A DNA stretch of 64,000 nucleotides from contig CAJOEC010000001.1 in assembly GCA_905233425.1 (NCBI GenBank), forward strand, positions 1 to 64,000. Reading direction: 5' to 3'. The position numbers and the translations under genes were made by a program. Each line of letters begins with the position of its first letter. Within the stretch, counting starts at the first letter, position 1. The notes beneath the pieces are model-generated. The model saw nothing but the letters and a program-made list of their open reading frames with translations, was not told the origin of the DNA and made no database searches. Positions 34,090 through 41,989 of this stretch are shown piece by piece. Origin of the DNA: an uncultured Prevotella sp. Lineage in GTDB: Bacteria; Bacteroidota; Bacteroidia; Bacteroidales; Bacteroidaceae.

Positions 34090-37000
34090 TCATATAGCCT
34101 TTCTTATTTCACTTTCCAACTGGTCAATATCCCTTACTTCCAATAGCTGCCACTGTCCATACGTCTTGAGGTTGTTGGCGGCGGGAATCCAGTAGTCTTT
34201 CAAGTAGTGGCGTTTGGCATCTTTGTTGCCTGAGTTGTCGGCATCGAAGTCCATACATTCCACGATCAGATTTTTGGGAGCGCGGGCGTCCTCGCCGGCA
34301 TTTTGAGGAGCGCAGACGTCCTCGCCCGCCAAAAGTGCCGGCGAGGACGCCCGCGCTCCTGCACGGACGATAAACGTTGGCTGATAATCCTTGTTCTCAT
34401 CGCCAACGGTATAAGGTATGCGGAATCCCAAGTATTGATTACGAACCCAAGAAACTACACACTCCATGGCGTCGAGTGTCTTGGCAGCTATCTGCTGCCA
34501 GCTGTTATCCTCGGCTATCACGTAGTTGACATGGCTCTTCTGTGTTGGCCACACCGTTTTGTTGGTAGGACGGAACACATGCGCCGTGCTGCCCTCCGGG
34601 TTGTAGTAGTTGAGCACGGCAGAGATGATTTCCTGGTCTTGATTAGCCTGATGAACACCCTCCATAATACTGGCCAGCACAGCCTTGTAGTCCCATAGCA
34701 TCACCAGCCGTTTCTGGTCGGGACTGCCATCGCCACCCCTGATTTCCAGTTGCTCGTTGAACCACGTTTCCACAATCTTCTTGATGTCAGGGAACTTCTG
34801 GAACTGCTGGCCATGCTCACGGCTGGTGTAGTATTCACGAATCATGAGGTGGGCGAAGTAATAGACGACCTGCGAGTCGCGCAGTTCCATATAGTCTGTC
34901 TTCATCATCTTCTTGTCACCGTTTACAATGGTCTGAAGAACGGTCTCCGTGGGAATCTTGTTGAAGTCGAGCACGAACTTGGGCAGCCCCTCGAACTTGG
35001 CAGTCAAGGTGCCTTCCACATTGTCTGAACGATACCCCGTTATCACCGGGAAGCGAATCTCCATCGTGGCCTGCCGCTCTGGCAGCGCACGAATGATGTT
35101 CTTGGGCTTCTGCGGAGGAGTGACCACCGTCTCGCCGCCCTTGAAGGTGTTGAACGGCACGCCAATGATACGTGCATACTCTGGCGGGAATTTATAGGTA
35201 ACGTTCTCTGGGTTATAGCGATGCAGGTCTTTGCGGTCTATCTCACGGCCCAGCTTGTCGTAAGGCGTCAGGTCATAGCTCTGGCGGCGCAGGGCACGCC
35301 CCACCACCTGTTCGCATAGCAGCTGACTGCCGAAGGCACGTATGCCACAGACATGGGTGACGGTATTGGCATCCCAACCCTCTGTCAGCATCGACACGCT
35401 GACCACGCATTTGATGTCGCCGCCCAGTTTGCCGGGCTTGCCCACGGTATTTACCACCTCGCGGAGAATGTCGGCATCGGTGATATTGTCGGCAGAGCCA
35501 GCCCCGTGCTGGTTGGCATATTCATGACGGAAGTCCTCAATCTCCTTGGAGTAGGCTTTCTTGAAGGCCTCGTCGATACGGGCGGAGGCTTCGTCGAGTG
35601 CCGAAGAGTCAATGAGCAAGGTGGGAAATTTTTCCTCTGGCATTCCATAATCGTCGTAGTTGGAGAACACCTTGTAACGTCCCTTGCGATAGCGTGGCTC
35701 TCCCTCTTCGTCCACACCATCCTGATAGCCTGCGATGTCACGATAGACCTCATGCGAAACGGTGGTGTTGTTGCATACGATAATCATAACGGGCGGAGCT
35801 GTATAGAGTGTGCCCATCGCCTCATAGCTCTGGCGCAGACCTCGGTCGTAGTCTTCATAATCCTTGACGAACTGCTCCAAGGCGGTGTTGAGCAGCGTGG
35901 GTAGATTGGGAGCGGACACGACACGTTGCGTCTCTACGGGGGCGGACGCGACACGTCGCGTCCCTACATCGGCGGCCAGGTCTTCGCGGTCTTTCTTCTT
36001 CTGTGCCCTCATGCCCCGCTTAGGCAGCTTGTCCTTGATGCAGTCGTATATGTTGCGGAGCTTCGGCTCGTCCAAGTCCGTAGTGTTGTCGTAGGCGGGC
36101 AGATAGGGAATTTTGACCAGTCCGCTCTCGATGGCATCCACCAGTCCGAAGTCGCTCACCACCCACGGGAAAAGCGAATACTCCTTGTAGCCCGAACCTT
36201 TCAGATAGTAGGGCGTAGCCGAGAGGTCATAGACCTGCTGTAACTTATAGCCCAGGAGTTTCATCTGGCGCAAGCCTTCGTACCATACCATAGCAGCCTC
36301 GTTCTCCTGCTTCAGGTCGGACTTCTCATCGTCGCTCAGCGACTTGTCTTTGTTCGTCTTGGGCAGATAGCAATGGTGAGCCTCGTCGTTGATGACCACG
36401 ATGCGCTTTCCCTTCACGCCCTTCTCTAAGATGCGGCTCAGCATCACGCTGTAGTCCTCCTTGTCCTTTTGTGTCTCTAATTTGCCGTTCACCCATTTCT
36501 GCTTACCGTCAAGCGGCGAGGCATGTTTGCCAGAAAACACACGGGGCAGAAACTGCTGATAGTTGACAATGGTGATAGAGGCATTCAGACCGCCCAGTTC
36601 CTTCTCGAACTGTGGGGGTATGAGTCCGCGCTGGTGATAGTAGTCTGCGCGCTCGAAGTTGTTGCTGCGCTGACTGTAGTCGAGCTGTAGCACTCCCAAG
36701 CGGTCGCGGATGGTGATGCCGGGCGCACAGAGCAGGAAGTGGTCGGCATAGTGTGTGTCCATCGGGTTGGCCCGCTTGTTCAGGTAGTTGTAGAGAATGA
36801 GCATGGCCATGACCACCGTCTTGCCCGTTCCCGTCGCCATTTTGAAGGCTGTGCGAGGAAGCACGTTGGCGTCGTCGTCGGAAACGGAATGTCGGCGCTC
36901 ACCCAACAAGTTCAGGATGTAGTTGCCCGTATTGGGGTCGCGCTCAGCTATCTCGTTCAGCCAGACGGCCGTCTCCACCGCCTCGCGCTGACAGAAGAAC

Positions 37001-37341
37001 AGACGTAGGTTGGCTCGTCGCTCCCGGTTGTTGAACCAGAAGTCGAGCAGTTCCTTCGTGATACGCGAAGCCTTGGGATAGCCAGCCTCGCGCCATGCTT
37101 TCACCTCCTTGCGGATGGTATTGATAAACTCGGCATTGGGGTCAGCGGAAATAAAGTCCTCTTGGGAGAACATCGCCTGACTGCCTGGCTTGTTGGGCAC
37201 AATGTTCACATCATAGCCAAAAGACCGTCGCCCGCTGATGACGGTCTGGTAGTCTATGTTACCGTTCATGTCGGTATCGTAGTAAAACTTCGGTTCCTCG
37301 TACGGATTATTCAGTACGGGATTGTCATTGGTTGCTTGCAT
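34090..37341 (-). CDS. type III-like restriction subunit (helicase-nuclease)
   Basis: 1083 residues. Superfamily 2 helicase motifs: Walker A MATGTGKT near 168, DEAH box INDEAHHCY near 318, LSATPYYL, and the C-terminal motif GRALRRQ near 690. The C-terminal nuclease region (about 985-1050) has PTFIV and NLIVE, where the family usually shows PDFIV and LILE; the aspartate of the PD motif appears replaced by threonine. Two palindromic repeat clusters (34276-34364 and 35912-35967) are translated in frame as RAGARASSPA... and TRRVASAPVETQRVVSAP. The gene has a 320-base structured leader. Confidence 0.9.
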   Translation of the reverse strand: MQATNDNPVLNNPYEEPKFYYDTDMNGNIDYQTVISGRRSFGYDVNIVPNKPGSQAMFSQEDFISADPNAEFINTIRKEVKAWREAGYPKASRITKELLDFWFNNRERRANLRLFFCQREAVETAVWLNEIAERDPNTGNYILNLLGERRHSVSDDDANVLPRTAFKMATGTGKTVVMAMLILYNYLNKRANPMDTHYADHFLLCAPGITIRDRLGVLQLDYSQRSNNFERADYYHQRGLIPPQFEKELGGLNASITIVNYQQFLPRVFSGKHASPLDGKQKWVNGKLETQKDKEDYSVMLSRILEKGVKGKRIVVINDEAHHCYLPKTNKDKSLSDDEKSDLKQENEAAMVWYEGLRQMKLLGYKLQQVYDLSATPYYLKGSGYKEYSLFPWVVSDFGLVDAIESGLVKIPYLPAYDNTTDLDEPKLRNIYDCIKDKLPKRGMRAQKKKDREDLAADVGTRRVASAPVETQRVVSAPNLPTLLNTALEQFVKDYEDYDRGLRQSYEAMGTLYTAPPVMIIVCNNTTVSHEVYRDIAGYQDGVDEEGEPRYRKGRYKVFSNYDDYGMPEEKFPTLLIDSSALDEASARIDEAFKKAYSKEIEDFRHEYANQHGAGSADNITDADILREVVNTVGKPGKLGGDIKCVVSVSMLTEGWDANTVTHVCGIRAFGSQLLCEQVVGRALRRQSYDLTPYDKLGREIDRKDLHRYNPENVTYKFPPEYARIIGVPFNTFKGGETVVTPPQKPKNIIRALPERQATMEIRFPVITGYRSDNVEGTLTAKFEGLPKFVLDFNKIPTETVLQTIVNGDKKMMKTDYMELRDSQVVYYFAHLMIREYYTSREHGQQFQKFPDIKKIVETWFNEQLEIRGGDGSPDQKRLVMLWDYKAVLASIMEGVHQANQDQEIISAVLNYYNPEGSTAHVFRPTNKTVWPTQKSHVNYVIAEDNSWQQIAAKTLDAMECVVSWVRNQYLGFRIPYTVGDENKDYQPTFIVRAGARASSPALLAGEDVCAPQNAGEDARAPKNLIVECMDFDADNSGNKDAKRHYLKDYWIPAANNLKTYGQWQLLEVRDIDQLESEIRKAI
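34276..34364. repeat. GAGCGCGGGCGTCCTCGCC repeats inside the nuclease region
   Basis: Three copies: 34276-34300, 34305-34330 and, inverted, 34337-34364. They share the core GCGGGCGTCCTCGCC and together form a long hairpin. They are inserted in frame immediately before the nuclease motif LIVE. Confidence 0.85.
35912..35967. repeat. two GACGCGACACGTCGCGTC palindromes inside the helicase gene
   Basis: Two 26-base copies at 35912-35937 and 35942-35967, spaced exactly 30 bases (10 codons), so the frame is kept. The same palindrome occurs twice in the untranslated leader of uxaA at 56802-56862. Confidence 0.85.
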
Positions 37342-37666
37342 AAGCGTTAGTCGTTTATGCGCTGCTCTCTAAAAAACAAAAGCCTGACCTCTATACACAC
37401 GAAACGTGGACGGTTACTCATCCACATTCCAGGTGTTTGGTCAGACCCTCCGAGAAACAAATAACGTCCACGCTTACCGTGAACGTCTGTTGTTTTACTC
37501 GGACTTCTTCTGCGACCAAACTTCGGAATGTCTTATAAACAGCAAACGCTATATTTACCCACTAAAGTCATACCGGCTGCCTCCGCTGAGGCTCGTAGGA
37601 GGGGATTTGCAATCCCTGTTTCTGCCGTAGCAGCGTCGTGTCACGACGATTAGCCAATACTTGAAT
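37342..37666 (-). other. structured leader of the restriction subunit gene
   Basis: About 320 bases between promoter and start codon, without a gene. It holds the nested palindrome 37424-37531 and a GGGATT-TGC-AATCCC hairpin at 37602-37616. Confidence 0.55.
37424..37531. repeat. long nested imperfect palindrome
   Basis: Pairs in nested order: ACATTCC (37424-37430) with GGAATGT (37525-37531); GTTTGGTC (37435-37442) with GACCAAAC (37514-37521); TCCGAG (37449-37454) with CTCGGA (37498-37503); AAACAA (37455-37460) with TTGTTT (37490-37495). It would fold into one long hairpin in the leader RNA or a cruciform in DNA. Confidence 0.8.
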
Positions 37667-37697
37667 GCAAAGATACTAAAAGTATCTGAAACGACAA
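37667..37697 (-). promoter_or_regulatory. promoter of the restriction subunit gene
   Basis: On the minus strand TTG (complement of 37695-37697), a 19-base spacer and TATCTTTGC (complement of 37667-37675). Confidence 0.7.
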
Positions 37698-37827
37698 CTA
37701 TTTTGCTCAGATTTTACACATTATTTAACCCACAACGCAGCGGAATATAACTCAGTGTCTCTTTTTTTACCAGAGAAAAACAGTGATAAAGATTCTTAAA
37801 TAGTTTCCGTATTTCGGCATTAATAGC

Positions 37828-37836
37828 TAACTTTGC
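37828..37836 (+). promoter_or_regulatory. -7 box of the araD promoter
   Basis: TAACTTTGC matches TAnnTTTGC, with a leader of about 33 bases before the gene. The -33 region lacks TTG. Confidence 0.6.
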
Positions 37837-37875
37837 ATCCACAAACTATAATATCACTAAAAAACCGACAAGAAC

Positions 37876-38586
37876 ATGCTCGAAGAACTCAAACAGAAAG
37901 TTTTCAAGGCCAACCTTGACTTGGTAAAACAGGGTCTGGTCATTTTCACTTGGGGCAACGTCTCCGGCATCGACCGTGAGAAGGGCCTCGTAGTTATTAA
38001 ACCCAGCGGCGTCTCCTACGACGAGATGAAGGCCGAAGACATGGTCGTCGTCGACCTGGAGAGCGGCAAGGTAGTAGAGGGCGACCTCAACCCCTCCAGC
38101 GATACGCCTACACATCTTGTATTATATAAGGCGTTCCCCAACATCCAGGGCGTGGTACACACACACTCCACCTACGCCACCGCCTTTGCACAGGCCGGCC
38201 GCGACATCCCCAACATCGGAACCACGCACGCCGACTATTTCTACAAGGACATACCCTGCACCCGCGACATGACTGAGGCAGAGGTGAAGGGACAGTACGA
38301 ACTGGAGACCGGCAACGTCATCGTGGACGAGATTCTGAACATCCGCAAGATCAACCCCGACCACACGCCCGCTGTTTTAGTGAAGAACCACGGCCCGTTC
38401 TCATGGGGCACCTCGCCCGACAACGCCGTCTACAACGCAAAGGTCATGGAGCAGTGCGCAAAGATGGCTTTCGTGGCTTTCTCGGTGAATCCCGGTCTCA
38501 CCATGAACCCGCTGCTCGTGGAGAAACATTACAGCCGCAAGCACGGCCCCAACGCCTACTACGGACAGAAAGGGCAGAAACACTAA
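37876..38586 (+). CDS. araD: L-ribulose-5-phosphate 4-epimerase
   Basis: 236-residue class II aldolase-fold enzyme converting L-ribulose 5-phosphate to D-xylulose 5-phosphate, linking arabinose use to the pentose phosphate pathway. Motifs are [27 protein letters not shown], the zinc histidines in [15 protein letters not shown] (near 95-97) and [10 protein letters not shown] (near 171). UlaF/SgbE homologues are hard to distinguish. Single gene with its own promoter and a strong terminator. Confidence 0.94.
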   Translation: MLEELKQKVFKANLDLVKQGLVIFTWGNVSGIDREKGLVVIKPSGVSYDEMKAEDMVVVDLESGKVVEGDLNPSSDTPTHLVLYKAFPNIQGVVHTHSTYATAFAQAGRDIPNIGTTHADYFYKDIPCTRDMTEAEVKGQYELETGNVIVDEILNIRKINPDHTPAVLVKNHGPFSWGTSPDNAVYNAKVMEQCAKMAFVAFSVNPGLTMNPLLVEKHYSRKHGPNAYYGQKGQKH

Positions 38587-38647
38587 CGGGTCATTGGGAC
38601 AGGCACTTGATCCAGACTTGGGTCAATGTTCCTGCCCCCATAACCCG
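38587..38647. repeat. dispersed GGGACAGGCACTT palindrome, copy 2
   Basis: CGGGTCATTGGGACAGGCAC on the left and its imperfect complement ending CCCCATAACCCG on the right; inserted directly between the araD stop and its terminator. Same family as 29232-29290 and 56675-56732. Confidence 0.85.
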
Positions 38648-38685
38648 AAAAAATCCCTGGAGCGAACAACTCCAGGGATTTTTTT
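38648..38685. terminator. terminator of araD, probably bidirectional
   Basis: AAAAAATCCCTGGAG and CTCCAGGGATTTTTTT form a perfect stem with a 7-base loop. The A- and T-runs on both sides suit the convergent secreted-protein operon too. Confidence 0.93.
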
Positions 38686-38735
38686 CAGCGCGGGTTTTCA
38701 GAACAACGAATTAAACGAATTAAACGAATAAACAC

Positions 38736-41075
38736 TTACATCTCGCGGCTTGTACTGGCCATCTTGCTGATGATTGCGGAGATGTCGGCAACGTCTACGA
38801 CACCGTCGCCATTGACGTCGGCATCGAAGGTACTTGTGCCGGCCATGACGCTAATGACTGACGAGATGTCGGCAACGTCTATGACTCCATCACCGTTGAC
38901 GTCTTCCTGTAAGGCCTTGGTTCCCATATAGAACTTGGCGGCGTTGGCAATGGCTCCGTTAGCGGAGATGACGAATGCCACGACAGCCACCTTGTCCCGG
39001 TCTATGGCCTTCAGAAGCTCCTGGTCGGTAGGCATGGTGAGGGTGAAGGTGTTCTTCACGTTCTTGCCCATTGTGAGTTCGCCGGGTGCCACGGTGAGAT
39101 TGCGACCGTTGCTATAGCATGTGGCAATGACCACATCGTTGTATTTCCAGCCCTTTATGGGGTTTGTACCATACTGTCCACCGCTGCAGAATTGCGCGAT
39201 GTCTGGGTCTTTCGACGAGCTGGTGGCATAGTAGTTCACCTGGTTCCATGCGCTGGTGGTGCCCGTGAGTTCATCGGCTATAAGAGCGTACTCAATAGTG
39301 TATGACTGTCCATTTACAACGGGTTCCAGCTCTGCTGTGGCCTGAATCTTGGTGAAGTCGTCGTTCCACTTTCCGGTGAGCTTTATTCCCACCTTTGCAG
39401 GTATGCGAAGCTCGTTTTCGAAATCATCGCAGATGTCGTTCCTGGTTCCATAGTATGGGTCGATTTCACCGTATGAACGGTTCAGTTGGCACGAGGGAGC
39501 GCTGCCTGAGAAAATGTATGCATAATTATATTTCCAGTTATCGAGGTACATGGCATCTTCCGACTTACTGTAGGCATATCCGTGTACGGCTGTACCAACG
39601 AACTTGTCGCCATATTTCTTGCGCAACTTATCCATACCTGCCATTCCACGCGGACAATAGCCGCACTGTGTGCCAGTGAATTCCTCCACGGCAATTCCGC
39701 GATCCACCAGCTTGTAAACTGTCAGCATGGTGAAATTCGACGACATATTGGCCTTGTTCTCGTTGCTCTTGCCGTTCACCTTGCTGATGGTGACAGTCTT
39801 GGTGGTCATACCCGGTGTCTCGTCGGCTGCCACCTCAATGGTGTACGTCTTTGTGCTTCCGAATGCTATAGGATTGCCAAGGTCGATGTGGCCACGTCCC
39901 GAAGCCTTTCCGTTGGTTGTCACCGTATAGTCAATAGAGTTGATTGTCTCTGTGCCATAGTTGGTAATGGGCACATATACCGTGGCCGAGCCTCCAATGG
40001 AGGACGTGTATTCACCGAGGTCGTTATTGGTGATGGCGGCGGCATTCTCGTAGAACTGACCCTGTAGCTTTACCTGCTGGTAAAGACACCCGTACCCGTT
40101 GCCGTAACGGTCGGCCCAGGCCGAACCGGTAGTGCGGTACCATAAAGCATTCTTCTGGTCATAGCCAGCGCAGTTGACGGGGTAGGCATCGCTTTCGTAT
40201 TCCACCTTGGTGATAGTGAACGAGTAGCCCACGTAGACACCTTTGGAGCCAATGGTATAGGGCGTGGGAAGTGTCACTTCGTTAATGCCCTCAACCAAAT
40301 TGTTCACATTTACCACCTGAAGGGCGTCGGTGTCAATATTCGTCGGCCGGTTCTCGGCAATCCACACCTTGACATTGGCAACGTTCTTGGCACTCAGAGA
40401 GAATCGCACGGCAGTGATTTGCTTTCCATTTGCCACGGCATTGCTGCCTTCATAGAATGCGGCACAGTCGTAGGTAACGGCTTTCTCGTTTCCCAGCATT
40501 AAGGATATTCTGTCCTCTGTGCCTACATAGCCCCACCAAGTCTGCTTGTCCTGCCCGGCCTGCTCGGTATTGGTGTATTCGAAGCGAACGGTGACTTTCG
40601 GGCCGTAGCCTATAATGTCGGTTCCAACCGTTTCAAATACTTGCCCGAAGCGCATGGTCTCCACAATATCGAACACGAGTATCTGGAGCGTTGCCTCCCA
40701 TGTGGCATAGCTGCCCACAACGGGCATCCACTCTGTCAGGATTTCGGCGTTGTAGTCGGCTCCTGCAACTGTGCTGGCCGAGTAGCCAGTGGCTGTGAGC
40801 TTCATGCAGCTGCCGAATGCGCATGTCTGCCATTCTCCATTGGGCATCTTGTCGATATCCTCATACATGCACGCAGCGGCTTTCTCACCTGAGTTGTTCT
40901 TCACCGAGAGGGGAACGAACATTTTGCCATCTTTGTCCAATTGGTTAATCACAATCGTCGAGCCGTCGGCAACAACATTGCCCGAGGCATCAACGAACTG
41001 AAAGGTCTCATCGACCTGTGCACTTGCCATGAGCGTCAGCACCATGGCGGTGCAAAGAGTGAAAAGTTTCTTCAT
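38736..41075 (-). CDS. secreted Omp28-like protein with two dockerin modules
   Basis: 779 residues with signal peptide ending LMASAQ (residue 20). The first ~440 residues are beta-rich. An Omp28/thioredoxin-like domain follows with EEFTGTQCGYCPRGMAGMD (CxxC) near 460. Two dockerin-type calcium-binding modules stand at the C-terminus: DVNGDGVIDVADISSVISVM and DVNGDGVVDVADISAIISKM. The CxxC suggests thiol chemistry outside the cytoplasm; the natural partner is unknown. Last gene of an operon with TlpA-like, DUF6029 and Omp28 lipoprotein genes. Confidence 0.85.
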   Translation of the reverse strand: MKKLFTLCTAMVLTLMASAQVDETFQFVDASGNVVADGSTIVINQLDKDGKMFVPLSVKNNSGEKAAACMYEDIDKMPNGEWQTCAFGSCMKLTATGYSASTVAGADYNAEILTEWMPVVGSYATWEATLQILVFDIVETMRFGQVFETVGTDIIGYGPKVTVRFEYTNTEQAGQDKQTWWGYVGTEDRISLMLGNEKAVTYDCAAFYEGSNAVANGKQITAVRFSLSAKNVANVKVWIAENRPTNIDTDALQVVNVNNLVEGINEVTLPTPYTIGSKGVYVGYSFTITKVEYESDAYPVNCAGYDQKNALWYRTTGSAWADRYGNGYGCLYQQVKLQGQFYENAAAITNNDLGEYTSSIGGSATVYVPITNYGTETINSIDYTVTTNGKASGRGHIDLGNPIAFGSTKTYTIEVAADETPGMTTKTVTISKVNGKSNENKANMSSNFTMLTVYKLVDRGIAVEEFTGTQCGYCPRGMAGMDKLRKKYGDKFVGTAVHGYAYSKSEDAMYLDNWKYNYAYIFSGSAPSCQLNRSYGEIDPYYGTRNDICDDFENELRIPAKVGIKLTGKWNDDFTKIQATAELEPVVNGQSYTIEYALIADELTGTTSAWNQVNYYATSSSKDPDIAQFCSGGQYGTNPIKGWKYNDVVIATCYSNGRNLTVAPGELTMGKNVKNTFTLTMPTDQELLKAIDRDKVAVVAFVISANGAIANAAKFYMGTKALQEDVNGDGVIDVADISSVISVMAGTSTFDADVNGDGVVDVADISAIISKMASTSREM

Positions 41076-41090
41076 AATAACAAAGGTTAA

Positions 41091-41978
41091 TTATTTATTA
41101 GTAATGACCAGATTCTTTCTCACTGCCTGTGTCACCTTATCGTCATTGTAGGCAAAGGCGACGACATGCAGGTTGGCGATATTCCACCCTTCGGGAATGG
41201 TGTAGGAGTAGTTGAATGTCTTCAAATCTTCATGCTCCACGGTGAAGTCATCACCCCAAGCTCCGTTGACGGCATCGCGCAGCACATGGTTGTGCACGTA
41301 GTCGTCTTTCCTCGTTCCGTTGGGCATCTTCTGGAAGGCGACAACACCGTCCTCCACGAGCCACAGCTGTAGTCTACCCTTGAAAGATTCGAAAGCGGCG
41401 AGTGTCACTTCAAAGTCGGCCTTGCGATTGGCATCGACTGTGGCCTCCACCCAGATGTTCACTGATGGCGACGGCCGTTCGGGGTTCAAGTCCCATTCCA
41501 CCTTTGCCGTCCACCATTCGGTGGCGAGGGTGCCGTCGCTTCGATCTATGACTCCATAGGGCTGCATCTGAATATTCCAATAACCATAATAAACATCGCC
41601 CAGTGCCGTGGCCAGACCATCAGGGTTCTTTTCGGGTTTTACGCCCAAGGGGCCGGAGTGTATGCCCACGGCGATGATACGGTCGTGGCCATACATATCC
41701 TGTAGCTGTGTTATGAGGTCGGTGGCAGTGGGGCAGTTCACGCATTCCTGTCCGGTGAAATCCTCGATGAGCACATTGCGCTCAAAGGGAGCGAAATAGT
41801 CGATGGTGTCGGGCTTGATGGTGTCTGAGGGAATGGTGTCGGGTTTCGCAATGGTGTCCCTGTCCACGACGTTCACCACCAGCAGCCTTTCGCTCTCGTC
41901 GATGTTCGAGCAGGCCACTGGCATCATCGCTGCCATCACCAACGCCCAAAGCATCAATACTATATGCAGTCTTTTCAT
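41091..41978 (-). CDS. Omp28-like lipoprotein
   Basis: 295 residues from ATG 41978 (MKRLHIVLMLWALVMA...), chosen because it supplies a lipoprotein signal with PVACS; the frame open to 42197 overlaps the upstream gene and lacks a signal. A short spacer rich in DTI repeats (DTIAKPDTIPSDTIKPDTID) follows the lipid anchor. The thioredoxin-like Omp28 domain has IEDFTGQECVNCPTATDL (CxxC) and continues with a beta domain. 15 bases before the next Omp28-like gene; 11 bases after the DUF6029 gene. Confidence 0.85.
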   Translation of the reverse strand: MKRLHIVLMLWALVMAAMMPVACSNIDESERLLVVNVVDRDTIAKPDTIPSDTIKPDTIDYFAPFERNVLIEDFTGQECVNCPTATDLITQLQDMYGHDRIIAVGIHSGPLGVKPEKNPDGLATALGDVYYGYWNIQMQPYGVIDRSDGTLATEWWTAKVEWDLNPERPSPSVNIWVEATVDANRKADFEVTLAAFESFKGRLQLWLVEDGVVAFQKMPNGTRKDDYVHNHVLRDAVNGAWGDDFTVEHEDLKTFNYSYTIPEGWNIANLHVVAFAYNDDKVTQAVRKNLVITNK

Positions 41979-41989
41979 ATCTCGAATGT

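Noticed and set aside
37406..37630. Plus-strand frame in the restriction gene leader
   Set aside because: It coincides with the nested palindrome, which explains the open frame; no start context.
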